From contig JANLFZ010000084.1 of NCBI GenBank assembly GCA_024653385.1, positions 4,960 through 10,897 on the forward strand: a stretch of 5,938 nt of DNA, read 5' to 3'. Every line of letters starts with the position of its first letter. Position 1 is the stretch's first letter. The translations under genes and the position numbers were made by a program. The notes beneath the pieces are model-generated. The model saw only the letters and a list, made by a program, of their open reading frames with translations. It was not told the origin of the DNA and made no database searches. The stretch is from Thermoguttaceae bacterium (GTDB taxonomy: Bacteria > Planctomycetota > Planctomycetia > Pirellulales > Thermoguttaceae). Below are positions 1 through 5,794 of the stretch, one piece after another.

Positions 1-510
1 GTAGCAGCGGAACGCACCGCTGCAATCGCTTGCCGAAAGCCCCAAGAGCCACCGGGCGTAGAGGTTCACGGCCCGGCTCATGAGGTGCCGGCGAAGCGGC
101 CAACCTTGAATCGCCCCGCCGGGCACATACCGGGACCCGATCATGACATCGACCGGTGGCCGGTCCGGCGGATCCATGCCGGCGACCAGATCGGGTAGGC
201 GGTTGGGAGGGTGGCTGAAATCGGCGTCGAGATTGGCCATGTAGGCATAGCCTTGCTCGATGGCATAGCGCATCGCGGCGATGGTTGCCGTTCCGAGTCC
301 CAGCTTGCCCGGCCGATGGATGCAGCGGATTCGGGTATCGCGCGCGGCTTGCTCATCGCACCACTGACCGGTGCCGTCGGGCGAATTGTCGTCGACGACC
401 AAGAGATCGGCCTTGGGGAGGTTTTCGAGGATCTCGTCGACAAGCCGAGGCAGGTTTTCGATCTCGTTGTACGTGGCGACGGTGACGAGGGTCTTGCCCT
501 GGTCGGACAT
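1..510 (-). CDS. DPM1-like family 2 glycosyltransferase (polyprenol-phosphate mannosyl/glucosyl transferase type), 3' end cut by window edge
   Basis: The ATG is at 508-510 on the minus strand; 170 codons are visible and the frame is open to base 1, so the C-terminus is missing. Motifs in order: VATYNE at 11-16 (nucleotide-sugar binding strand and loop), VVDDNSPDGT at 38-47, GKLGLGTA at 68-75, the metal-binding DADFSH at 95-100 (DxD-like), GSRYVPGG at 125-132 and D-CSGAFRCY at 162-170. This set in this order is characteristic of dolichol/polyprenol-phosphate mannosyltransferases, which move a hexose from GDP- or UDP-sugar to a polyprenyl phosphate at the cytoplasmic membrane face. Family members are about 230-250 residues, or longer if a C-terminal membrane domain is present, so 60 or more residues lie outside the window. 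A GGGAG at 517-521, six bases from the ATG, is a good ribosome site and supports this start. The gene is divergent from the MFS gene. The exact sugar donor cannot be read from the sequence. Confidence 0.93.
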   Translation of the reverse strand, partial: MSDQGKTLVTVATYNEIENLPRLVDEILENLPKADLLVVDDNSPDGTGQWCDEQAARDTRIRCIHRPGKLGLGTATIAAMRYAIEQGYAYMANLDADFSHPPNRLPDLVAGMDPPDRPPVDVMIGSRYVPGGAIQGWPLRRHLMSRAVNLYARWLLGLSASDCSGAFRCY

Positions 511-551
511 AGCGTTCTCCCGATGAACCTTCTATTGGCCGGCGCTCTCGT

Positions 552-557
552 TACAAT
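552..557 (+). promoter_or_regulatory. Candidate -10 element (TACAAT) for the MFS/hydrolase unit
   Basis: TACAAT matches the sigma-70 -10 consensus at five of six positions. It lies inside the gap between the divergent glycosyltransferase and transporter genes. No convincing -35 hexamer sits 16-18 bases upstream; TTCTAT at 530-535 is the nearest and is weak. A related GTTACACT sits in the same relative place before the plus-strand gene at the right end of the window. This is a guess from motif and position only. Confidence 0.3.
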
Positions 558-651
558 ACACCATCCCGCCTGATCCCGTATGGGTGGCGCTCCCAGATCG
601 CCGTGGAACACGGAAGTCGCGATTCGCTCGGCGCAAAATCCTCTGCATGCC

Positions 652-1911
652 ATGATCCGCCCTTCAAGTTTACCCGTTTCGACCCTTGTCAAGACTAGCA
701 CCAAGGAGGGGGGCGACAATGCCCAAGATGGTTGTTGCATCTACAACCGTTCGTTCTGGAGTGCCTTCACCGCCAACACCTTGGTTGCCATAACCCTGGG
801 CTTGACTTACCGATATGCAGATTTCGTCGCGTATCTGGGTGGTACGGAACTGCATTTGGGGTGGATCGTCGGGGTGGGGATGGTGGGCAGTGTCGCGACG
901 CGTCTGTGGCTTGGCGCAGGGATCGACCGGCACGGTCCGCGCATCATGTGGCTTGCTTCGCTTGCCCTGCTGACGATCTCCAGTCTGGCCCATCTGGCCA
1001 TTGCGAAGCACGACGGCGTGGCGATCTATCTGGTGCGGATCGCGTTTTCCACCGCGTTGGCCGGCGTGTGGAGCGCGTCGACCACGTTTGTTTCGGCGCG
1101 TGTGGCGGTTCCCCGCATGGCCGAGGTCATCGGCATGTTGGGGACCTCGGGTTTCCTGGGCATCATGTTGGGGACGCAACTGGGCGACTGGCTTTGTGCC
1201 GGGGTCAATGGGAACCGGGGGCCGATCGACCGCATGTTCATTGCGGCGGGGCTTTTCGCGGCCGCGGCCGCGCCGTTTGCGTGGCTGGCGACCCAGGGGT
1301 ACGTCCGGCCCGCGGACCACGCGCGCGGCCCGCTGCTCCCGGTGGTGCGGCGTCATCAGACGGGCATGGCGCTGGTGCTGGGACTGGTGGCCGGCGCGGC
1401 GATCTCGCTGCCGGCGACGTTCTTGCGCGCGTATGCGGCGGAAGTGCACATCGTGCGCATCGGGCTGTTTTTCGCGGTTTGCGCGATGGTGGCCTTGATC
1501 AGCCGGGTCACCGCGCGGCGTTTACCCCAACGTCTTGGTCTGCCGCGCATGATCGTGTTTGGCTTCGCGGCCATGGCCGCGGCGCAGCTTACGTTTATTC
1601 CGGTCTCGAAGGAGTGGCACCTGATCGTTCCCGGGCTGCTGGCGGGCTTGGCGCAGGCGATCCTCTATCCTACGATCGTTACGGCCAGCAGCAGCCCCTT
1701 TCCGTCGCGATACCGGGGCTTGGCCACGACGTTGATCCTGGCGGCCTTCGACCTGGGGCAGGTGGTCGGGGCCCCGGCGGCCGGCGCGGTGCTCCATTAC
1801 AGCCAGGCTTTGGGGTTGCCGAGCTATCCCTCGATGTTCGTGGCCATGGCGGCGGCGCTGGTCCTGACGGGGGCATGGTACGCGGTTTGGTGCGCCAGGC
1901 CGCGATCGTGA
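652..1911 (+). CDS. Major facilitator superfamily (MFS) transporter, 12 predicted TM helices; start codon uncertain, possible frameshift at 722-724
   Basis: In the frame ending at TGA 1909-1911 the protein reads as twelve hydrophobic segments in two halves split by a polar loop. Numbered from the ATG at 652, these fall at about 33-55, 67-88, 98-117, 124-148, 158-183, 194-216, then 238-259, 267-285, 298-318, 323-346, 357-381 and 393-413. The loop between TM2 and TM3 carries an MFS motif-A signature, GAGIDRHGPR at 88-97. The second half has SRVTARRLPQRLG in the equivalent place, and RYRGLATT before TM11 is a common MFS feature. The protein is therefore an inner-membrane secondary transporter; its substrate cannot be predicted. 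The frame is also open from an ATG at 580, but neither 580 nor 652 has a ribosome site, and the first 31 residues from 652 are not transporter-like. The strong SD and ATG at 719 are one base out of frame. Inserting one C in the CCC run at 722-724 would give MPQDGCCIYNRSFW, a natural N-terminus. The exported hydrolase follows after 24 bases, which suggests a shared transcript. Confidence 0.82.
   Translation: MIRPSSLPVSTLVKTSTKEGGDNAQDGCCIYNRSFWSAFTANTLVAITLGLTYRYADFVAYLGGTELHLGWIVGVGMVGSVATRLWLGAGIDRHGPRIMWLASLALLTISSLAHLAIAKHDGVAIYLVRIAFSTALAGVWSASTTFVSARVAVPRMAEVIGMLGTSGFLGIMLGTQLGDWLCAGVNGNRGPIDRMFIAAGLFAAAAAPFAWLATQGYVRPADHARGPLLPVVRRHQTGMALVLGLVAGAAISLPATFLRAYAAEVHIVRIGLFFAVCAMVALISRVTARRLPQRLGLPRMIVFGFAAMAAAQLTFIPVSKEWHLIVPGLLAGLAQAILYPTIVTASSSPFPSRYRGLATTLILAAFDLGQVVGAPAAGAVLHYSQALGLPSYPSMFVAMAAALVLTGAWYAVWCARPRS
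703..709 (+). promoter_or_regulatory. Very strong Shine-Dalgarno site pointing to an ATG at 719 that is out of frame with the MFS gene
   Basis: AAGGAGG is a full-length anti-SD match and sits nine bases before an ATG at 719-721. That ATG opens only a 24-codon frame ending at TAA 791-793, one frame away from the transporter. The in-frame ATGs at 580 and 652 have no comparable site. This site therefore probably marks the true transporter start, and the mismatch in frame needs explaining (see findings). Confidence 0.7.
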
Positions 1912-1923
1912 CGCGAACCGTGG

Positions 1924-1928
1924 AAGGA
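1924..1928 (+). promoter_or_regulatory. Ribosome binding site of the secreted hydrolase
   Basis: AAGGA lies seven bases before the ATG at 1936, in the 24-base gap after the MFS stop. It fixes the hydrolase start and supports translation from a message shared with the transporter. Confidence 0.6.
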
Positions 1929-1935
1929 TTAGAAC

Positions 1936-2868
1936 ATGCAGACGCACAGCACGGGAACCTGTCGGCTCTTGGTGGCGGCAATCGTGGGTTGGATCGGATG
2001 CGCGGCGCTGGCCGCCGAGCCGGAGACCTTCGCGCGCAAGGAGGTGATTTACGGGCGCAAGGACGGCATGGCCCTGACGCTCGACGTGATCACTCCCAAG
2101 AAGACCAACGGGGCGGCGGTCGTCTGGGCCGTCAGCGGCGGCTGGTACTCGTCGCACGACGCGATCCGACCCCAGTTCGTCGCCGCGCTGTTGGACCGGG
2201 GCTACACGGTCTTCGCGGTCGTCCACGGGAGCCAGCCGCGCTTCACCATCCCCGACGCCGTGGCCGACATGAAACGCGCGGTCCGTTTCATCCGGTACCA
2301 TGCCAAGGACTACGGCATCGACCCGAATCGCATCGGCGTGACCGGGGGTTCGGCGGGCGGACACCTTTCGCTGATGCTGGGCACGTCGGGCGACGACGGC
2401 AATCCCCAGGCCAAGGACCCCATCGACCGCACGTCGTGCCGGGTCCAAGCGGTGGCCTGTTTCTTCCCGCCCACTGATTTCTTGAACTACGGCGCCGAGG
2501 GCAACGTGGCGTTGGGGACGGGCGTGCTCAACGGGTTCAAGGCGCCGTTCGACTTCCGCGAGATCGACCCGAAGACCCGAAGCTACGTGCCGATCACCGA
2601 CCCGAAGCGGGTCATGGAGATCGGACGTTCGATCTCGCCGGTCACCCACGTGACCAAAGACGATGCCCCCACGCTGATCATCCACGGCGACGCCGACAAG
2701 CTCGTGCCGATCCAGCAAGCCGAGCGGATCATGGCGAAGTTCAAGGAGGCGGGCGTGCCGGCCGAGTTGGTCGTCAAGCCCAAGGCCGCCCACGGATGGC
2801 CCAAACTCGACGCCGACATGTCCACGATCGCCGACTGGTTCGACAAGCACCTGGCCAAGCGCTCGTGA
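1936..2868 (+). CDS. Secreted alpha/beta hydrolase (esterase/lipase or peptidase-like, dienelactone/BD-FAE-type fold)
   Basis: This is a 310-residue protein. A signal peptide is visible: an Arg-containing start, a hydrophobic stretch at about 11-27 and an Ala-rich cleavage region (ALAA at 24-27), so it should act outside the cytoplasm. The WIGC at 19-22 is a poor lipobox because the -3 position is Trp. The alpha/beta hydrolase core is clear: VSGGWYS at 66-72 in the oxyanion-loop position, the nucleophile elbow GGSAGG at 137-142 (Ser139), the acid in HGDADKLVP at 250-258 (probably Asp254) and the base in AAHGW at 284-288 (His286). The usual HGGG of the esterase/lipase branch is here SGGW. PNRIGVTGGSAGGHL and the DYGIDP before it are typical of carboxylesterase/acylaminopeptidase-like enzymes. 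The substrate is unknown; an ester or acyl group on an extracellular carbohydrate is possible but unproved. It follows the MFS gene in the same direction and meets glgB head to head with 5 bases between stops. Confidence 0.88.
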   Translation: MQTHSTGTCRLLVAAIVGWIGCAALAAEPETFARKEVIYGRKDGMALTLDVITPKKTNGAAVVWAVSGGWYSSHDAIRPQFVAALLDRGYTVFAVVHGSQPRFTIPDAVADMKRAVRFIRYHAKDYGIDPNRIGVTGGSAGGHLSLMLGTSGDDGNPQAKDPIDRTSCRVQAVACFFPPTDFLNYGAEGNVALGTGVLNGFKAPFDFREIDPKTRSYVPITDPKRVMEIGRSISPVTHVTKDDAPTLIIHGDADKLVPIQQAERIMAKFKEAGVPAELVVKPKAAHGWPKLDADMSTIADWFDKHLAKRS

Positions 2869-2889
2869 TCGGGTCACTCTCGCGGCTTG
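2856..2889. terminator. Imperfect inverted repeat over the convergent stop codons, weak bidirectional terminator candidate
   Basis: GTGA at 2865-2868 pairs with TCAC at 2874-2877 around a five-base loop (TCGGG). Outside an unpaired internal loop, CAAGC at 2856-2860 pairs with GCTTG at 2885-2889. The two TGA stops sit in the two inner arms. No T-run follows on either strand, so it is not a standard intrinsic terminator. It is the only inverted repeat I see at this convergent junction. Confidence 0.25.
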
Positions 2890-5087
2890 AGGATGATCGC
2901 GCCCAGGGGGGGCAGGTTGACGGGAATCGACGCGGGCCGTCCGTGGTGGCCTTCGGCCGTGGCCATCACGCCCGGGCCGTTGCCGATGTTCCCGCCGCCG
3001 TAGTACATCGAATCGCTGTTGAAGATCTCCTCGTACCAGCAGAGCTTGGGCACCCCGAGGCGGTGTCCCATGCGGGGCACCGGCGTGAAGTTGCACGCGA
3101 TCACGAGGAAATCGTTAGGGTCCTTGGCGCGCCGGAGGTAGCTCAGCGTGCTCTCTTCCCAGTTGTGGCAGTCGATCCACTCGAAGCCGTGATAGTCGAA
3201 ATCGACTTCGTGAAGGGCCTTTTCCTGCTGCAAGAGGCGGTTCAGGTCGGCCATGCACTTCTGCACGCCGCGATGCGTGTCCCACTGGAGCAGGTCCCAC
3301 TGGAGGCTTCGGTCGTAGTCCCACTCGTTCCACTGGCCGAACTCGCCGCCCATGAACAAGAGCTTCTTGCCCGGATGGGTCCACATGTAGCTTAGCAGCA
3401 GGCGCAGATTGGCGAACTTCTGCCAAAGATCGCCCGGCATCTGTCCCAGCAGCGAACCTTTCATGTGAACCACTTCGTCGTGCGACAGGGGCAGGATGAA
3501 GTTCTCGTGGAAGGCGTAGATCAGGCTAAACGTTAGTTCGTCGTGGTGGTACTTGCGGTGGATGGGGTCGTGCCGGATGTACGAGCGGGTGTCGTTCATC
3601 CAGCCCATGTTCCACTTCATGCTGAACCCCAGGCCGCCGGTATAGGTCGGGCGCGAGACGCCGGCCCAAGCCGTCGACTCCTCGGCGATGGTCAGCACCC
3701 CAGGGAACTGGAGGTGGGCCTGCTCGTTGAACTCCTTGAGGAAGGCGATGGCCTTGAGGTTCTCGCGGCCGCCGTACTCGTTGGGGAGCCAGTCGCCGGG
3801 CTTGCGGCTGTAGTCGAGGTAGAGCATCGAGGCCACGGCATCGACGCGCAGCCCGTCGACGTGGTACTTGTCGAGCCAGAACAGGGCGTTGGCCACCAGG
3901 TAGTTGCGTACCTCGTGCCGACCGTAGTTGAAGATGAGCGTGCCCCAGTCGCGGTGTTCCCCCTGGCGCGGATCGGCGTGCTCGTACAGGTGCGTGCCGT
4001 CGAAGCGGGCCAACCCGTGGCCGTCGCGCGGGAAATGCGCCGGCACCCAGTCGATGATCACGCCGATGTCGTTCTGATGGCAGACATCGACGAAATACAT
4101 GAAGTCCTGGGGCGTCCCGTACCGCGCGGTCGCCGCGTAGTAACCGACGGTCTGGTATCCCCAGCTCGCCGAGAGCGGATGTTCGCTGACCGGCAACAGC
4201 TCGACGTGCGTGTAGCCCATCTCTTTGACGTACTCGACGAGCTGATGGGCGATCTCGCGGTAGCTCATCCACCGGTGGGGGTCGTCCTTGGGGCGCCGCC
4301 AACTGCCCAAGTGGACCTCGTAGATCGAGATGGGCCGATCGAGCCAGTGGATCGTCGGCCGGCGCTGCATCCATGCCTGGTCGTGCCAGTGGTACCGATT
4401 CAGATCGATCACCTTCGAGGCGGTTCGCGGCGGGACCTCGGCGCCGAATCCCACCGGATCGGACTTCTCGAACACCTCGTCGTGGTGGCGCACGAGGTAC
4501 TTGTACAAGGTGCCCTCGCTGAGGCCGGGAACGAAGAGTTCCCAGAACCCGCTGGGGATGTGCTTGCGCATGGGGTGGCGGCGGCCGTCCCAGTTGTTGA
4601 AGTCGCCGATGACGCTGACGCTGGTCGCGTTGGGCGCCCAGACCGCGAAGTTCACTCCCTCGACGCCGTCGATGGTCCGCAACTGGGCGCCCAGGCGTTC
4701 GTACAAGCGCCAGTGTCGGCCCTCGTTGAGCAGGTGGAGATCGTAGTCGGTCAACAGATGGGGAAAGGCGTACGGATCGTGCATGGTCACCTTCTTGCCC
4801 CCTTCGTCGGCGATCCGCAGCATGTACCGCGGCGACCCGTTGCCGTCGGTCATCGGACAGATCGCCTCGTAGAAGCCGGCCGGGTGAATGCGGCGCATGG
4901 GCAAAGGCGGCTCGCGGTGGGCGGGGTCGACGACCCACGCCTGGCGCGACTGCGGCAAGAACGCCCGCACCGCCAAGGCCCGGCGTCCCGATTCATCCAC
5001 CTCGTGTGGCCCGAGTAGCTCAAAGGGGTTCTCGTATCGGCCCTCAACCAGTCGGCAGACCTTCTCCAACGGCACCGTCGTTCGCAC
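2874..5087 (-). CDS. glgB: 1,4-alpha-glucan (glycogen) branching enzyme, GH13
   Basis: The protein is 737 residues, in line with full-length bacterial GlgB (about 730). It cuts alpha-1,4 glucan chains and re-attaches them through alpha-1,6 bonds, making the branches of glycogen in the cytoplasm. Regions in order: an N-terminal carbohydrate-binding-like domain (about 8-110, starting VCRLVEGRYENPFELLGPH), a CBM48 domain (about 140-225, with NFAVWAPNA and VIGDFNNWDGR), the (beta/alpha)8 catalytic domain (about 255-600) and a C-terminal beta domain (about 625-737). All four GH13 regions are intact: DWVPAHFPRD at 346-355; GLRVDAVA at 412-419 with nucleophile Asp416; AEEST at 468-472 with acid/base Glu469; LPLSHDEVVH at 532-541 with transition-state stabiliser Asp537. 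Their spacing equals that of E. coli GlgB (D405, E458, D526). The start is a GTG at 5087, chosen because an AAGGAGG lies five bases upstream. The gene sits 30 bases after the RNase HI-like gene and probably shares its transcript. Confidence 0.97.
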   Translation of the reverse strand: MRTTVPLEKVCRLVEGRYENPFELLGPHEVDESGRRALAVRAFLPQSRQAWVVDPAHREPPLPMRRIHPAGFYEAICPMTDGNGSPRYMLRIADEGGKKVTMHDPYAFPHLLTDYDLHLLNEGRHWRLYERLGAQLRTIDGVEGVNFAVWAPNATSVSVIGDFNNWDGRRHPMRKHIPSGFWELFVPGLSEGTLYKYLVRHHDEVFEKSDPVGFGAEVPPRTASKVIDLNRYHWHDQAWMQRRPTIHWLDRPISIYEVHLGSWRRPKDDPHRWMSYREIAHQLVEYVKEMGYTHVELLPVSEHPLSASWGYQTVGYYAATARYGTPQDFMYFVDVCHQNDIGVIIDWVPAHFPRDGHGLARFDGTHLYEHADPRQGEHRDWGTLIFNYGRHEVRNYLVANALFWLDKYHVDGLRVDAVASMLYLDYSRKPGDWLPNEYGGRENLKAIAFLKEFNEQAHLQFPGVLTIAEESTAWAGVSRPTYTGGLGFSMKWNMGWMNDTRSYIRHDPIHRKYHHDELTFSLIYAFHENFILPLSHDEVVHMKGSLLGQMPGDLWQKFANLRLLLSYMWTHPGKKLLFMGGEFGQWNEWDYDRSLQWDLLQWDTHRGVQKCMADLNRLLQQEKALHEVDFDYHGFEWIDCHNWEESTLSYLRRAKDPNDFLVIACNFTPVPRMGHRLGVPKLCWYEEIFNSDSMYYGGGNIGNGPGVMATAEGHHGRPASIPVNLPPLGAIILKPRE

Positions 5088-5092
5088 ACCAA

Positions 5093-5099
5093 CCTCCTT
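5093..5099 (-). promoter_or_regulatory. Strong Shine-Dalgarno site of glgB
   Basis: On the minus strand AAGGAGG lies five bases before the GTG start codon at 5085-5087. It lies wholly within the 30-base gap after the stop of the upstream gene. It decides the GTG start over a nearby out-of-frame TTG at 5092 and an in-frame CTG at 5105. Confidence 0.75.
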
Positions 5100-5117
5100 G
5101 CACAGAATATGATCCTG

Positions 5118-5681
5118 TCACGTCACCGGCGACCGGCTGCCCCTCAGTCGTTCGGCCAGCCAGCGGCGCATTCTGGCGGCGAGACCTTTGGCGCGCCATT
5201 GTACCGGCCGGGACGATGAGGAAGAAACCGGTCTGGTCGCCCGCCGCCGACCGCTTTCCACAGCACGACGGCTGCGAACCGGATGCGGCGGGTCGAGACG
5301 GTACGTGCGACAATCCACTTCATGAACCTGCATCGCCCGATCGATCCGTTGCCACAGATCGAGGTTCTTGACGGGCACCATCTGTCCGAAACACTCCCAG
5401 CGCCAACCGTTCTTGCGCCACTCGGCGAGGCCATTGCGGATCCCTTCCCGCACGTGAACGCTTGCCGTGATCAGGGTAACCCGACTGGGGCAGTCGAGCG
5501 CCTCGAGGCCCCGAACCACGGTCAGCAGTTCCAAGCGATCCCCCCGGGCGTCGGGCTCGACATCGCCTGCCTCGAACCGAAACGACCCATCCACGGACCG
5601 CAGCACGAACCGCCAGCGGCCTGGTTCCGTGTCCCCTCCGACATCGGAGAACAGAAGGTAATGGGGTAACGAAGCGTTCAT
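5118..5681 (-). CDS. RNase HI-like protein, probably catalytically inactive, with a basic C-terminal tail
   Basis: From the ATG at 5679-5681 the protein is 187 residues; a TTG one codon earlier is also possible, and no clear ribosome site is seen. Residues 9-123 align well with RNase HI, which cuts the RNA strand of RNA-DNA hybrids. LLFSDVGGD at 9-17 corresponds to the first strand (Asp13 for E. coli D10). RLELLTVVRGLEAL at 49-62 corresponds to NRMELMAAIVALEAL (Glu51 for E48). VREGI at 77-81, GWRWE at 92-96 and VKNLDLWQRID at 104-114 are near copies of the E. coli segments. However, the STDSQYV motif is replaced by ITASVHV, so the metal-binding D70 is Ala73. The chain also turns to DCRTYRLDPPHP at 123-134, where WVKGHAGH and the last catalytic Asp (D134) should be. 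Two of four catalytic acids are missing, so nuclease activity is unlikely, although hybrid or nucleic acid binding could remain. The last 57 residues hold about 16 Arg/Lys and 2 acidic residues. It lies just upstream of glgB, in the same direction. Its role is unknown. Confidence 0.8.
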   Translation of the reverse strand: MNASLPHYLLFSDVGGDTEPGRWRFVLRSVDGSFRFEAGDVEPDARGDRLELLTVVRGLEALDCPSRVTLITASVHVREGIRNGLAEWRKNGWRWECFGQMVPVKNLDLWQRIDRAMQVHEVDCRTYRLDPPHPVRSRRAVESGRRRATRPVSSSSSRPVQWRAKGLAARMRRWLAERLRGSRSPVT

Positions 5682-5702
5682 CAAGTCGCGGTCGATCGGA
5701 GT

Positions 5703-5730
5703 TTGCGGTTTCCCAAGGGCGTGTTACACT
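5703..5730 (+). promoter_or_regulatory. Candidate promoter for the right-edge plus-strand gene
   Basis: TTGCGG at 5703-5708 and TACACT at 5725-5730 are 16 bases apart and each matches part of the sigma-70 consensus (TTG--- and four of six in the -10). Transcription would start near 5737, about 25 bases before the first ATG at 5762. The -10 overlaps a short palindrome, GTGTTACAC at 5721-5729. This lies in the divergent region that must also hold the promoter of the minus-strand RNase HI-like/glgB unit, for which I see no convincing boxes. Confidence 0.35.
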
Positions 5731-5768
5731 CAAGACCACTCCTGGATAGGAAATCGCTTCCATGCCGC

Positions 5769-5790
5769 TCCTCGCGCGGGTGCGCGGGGA
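5769..5790 (+). promoter_or_regulatory. Strong GC-rich hairpin just before the ATG at 5795
   Basis: TCCTCGCGC at 5769-5777 pairs with GCGCGGGGA at 5782-5790 (nine pairs, one G-T wobble) around a four-base loop, GGGT. The right arm contains GGGGA, the only SD-like sequence for the ATG at 5795, four bases away. There is no following T-run, so it is not an intrinsic terminator. If translation begins at 5795 the hairpin would hide its ribosome site; if it begins at 5762 the hairpin is inside the coding region. Confidence 0.4.
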
Positions 5791-5794
5791 TTCC

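Noticed and set aside
211..573. A 120-codon plus-strand open frame antisense to the glycosyltransferase
   Set aside because: It lies almost wholly opposite a gene with strong family motifs and shows no domain of its own.
141..740. A 199-codon minus-strand open frame overlapping the glycosyltransferase
   Set aside because: It is the glycosyltransferase read one base out of frame (Ser/Pro/Thr/Arg-rich). The DPM1-like motifs are all in the frame starting at 510.
719..793. A 24-codon leader peptide gene with a strong SD before the MFS gene
   Set aside because: Kept only as an alternative. Its sequence (MPKMVVASTTVRSG...) has no run of regulatory codons or attenuator structure that I can see, and a one-base indel explains the start better.
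1990..2001. Lipoprotein signal in the hydrolase (WIGC)
   Set aside because: The -3 position is Trp rather than Leu/Val/Ile, and a good signal peptidase I region (ALAA) follows directly.
732..2477. A 581-codon plus-strand open frame spanning the MFS and hydrolase genes
   Set aside because: It crosses two genes with clear motifs in other frames, and its Gly/Arg-rich sequence has no domain.
1522..3096. A 524-codon minus-strand open frame antisense to the MFS and hydrolase genes
   Set aside because: It is Arg/His/Gly-rich and spans three genes including the glgB 3' end, which marks it as a shadow frame.
3526..4938. A 470-codon minus-strand open frame overlapping glgB in another frame
   Set aside because: Arg/Pro-dominated composition typical of a shifted reading of high-GC coding DNA, and no domain is visible.
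3543..5018. A 491-codon open frame on the plus strand antisense to glgB
   Set aside because: It is a GC-rich shadow of glgB. The protein is Val/Ala/Arg/His-rich with no recognisable domain, while the opposite strand encodes a complete, motif-perfect GlgB.
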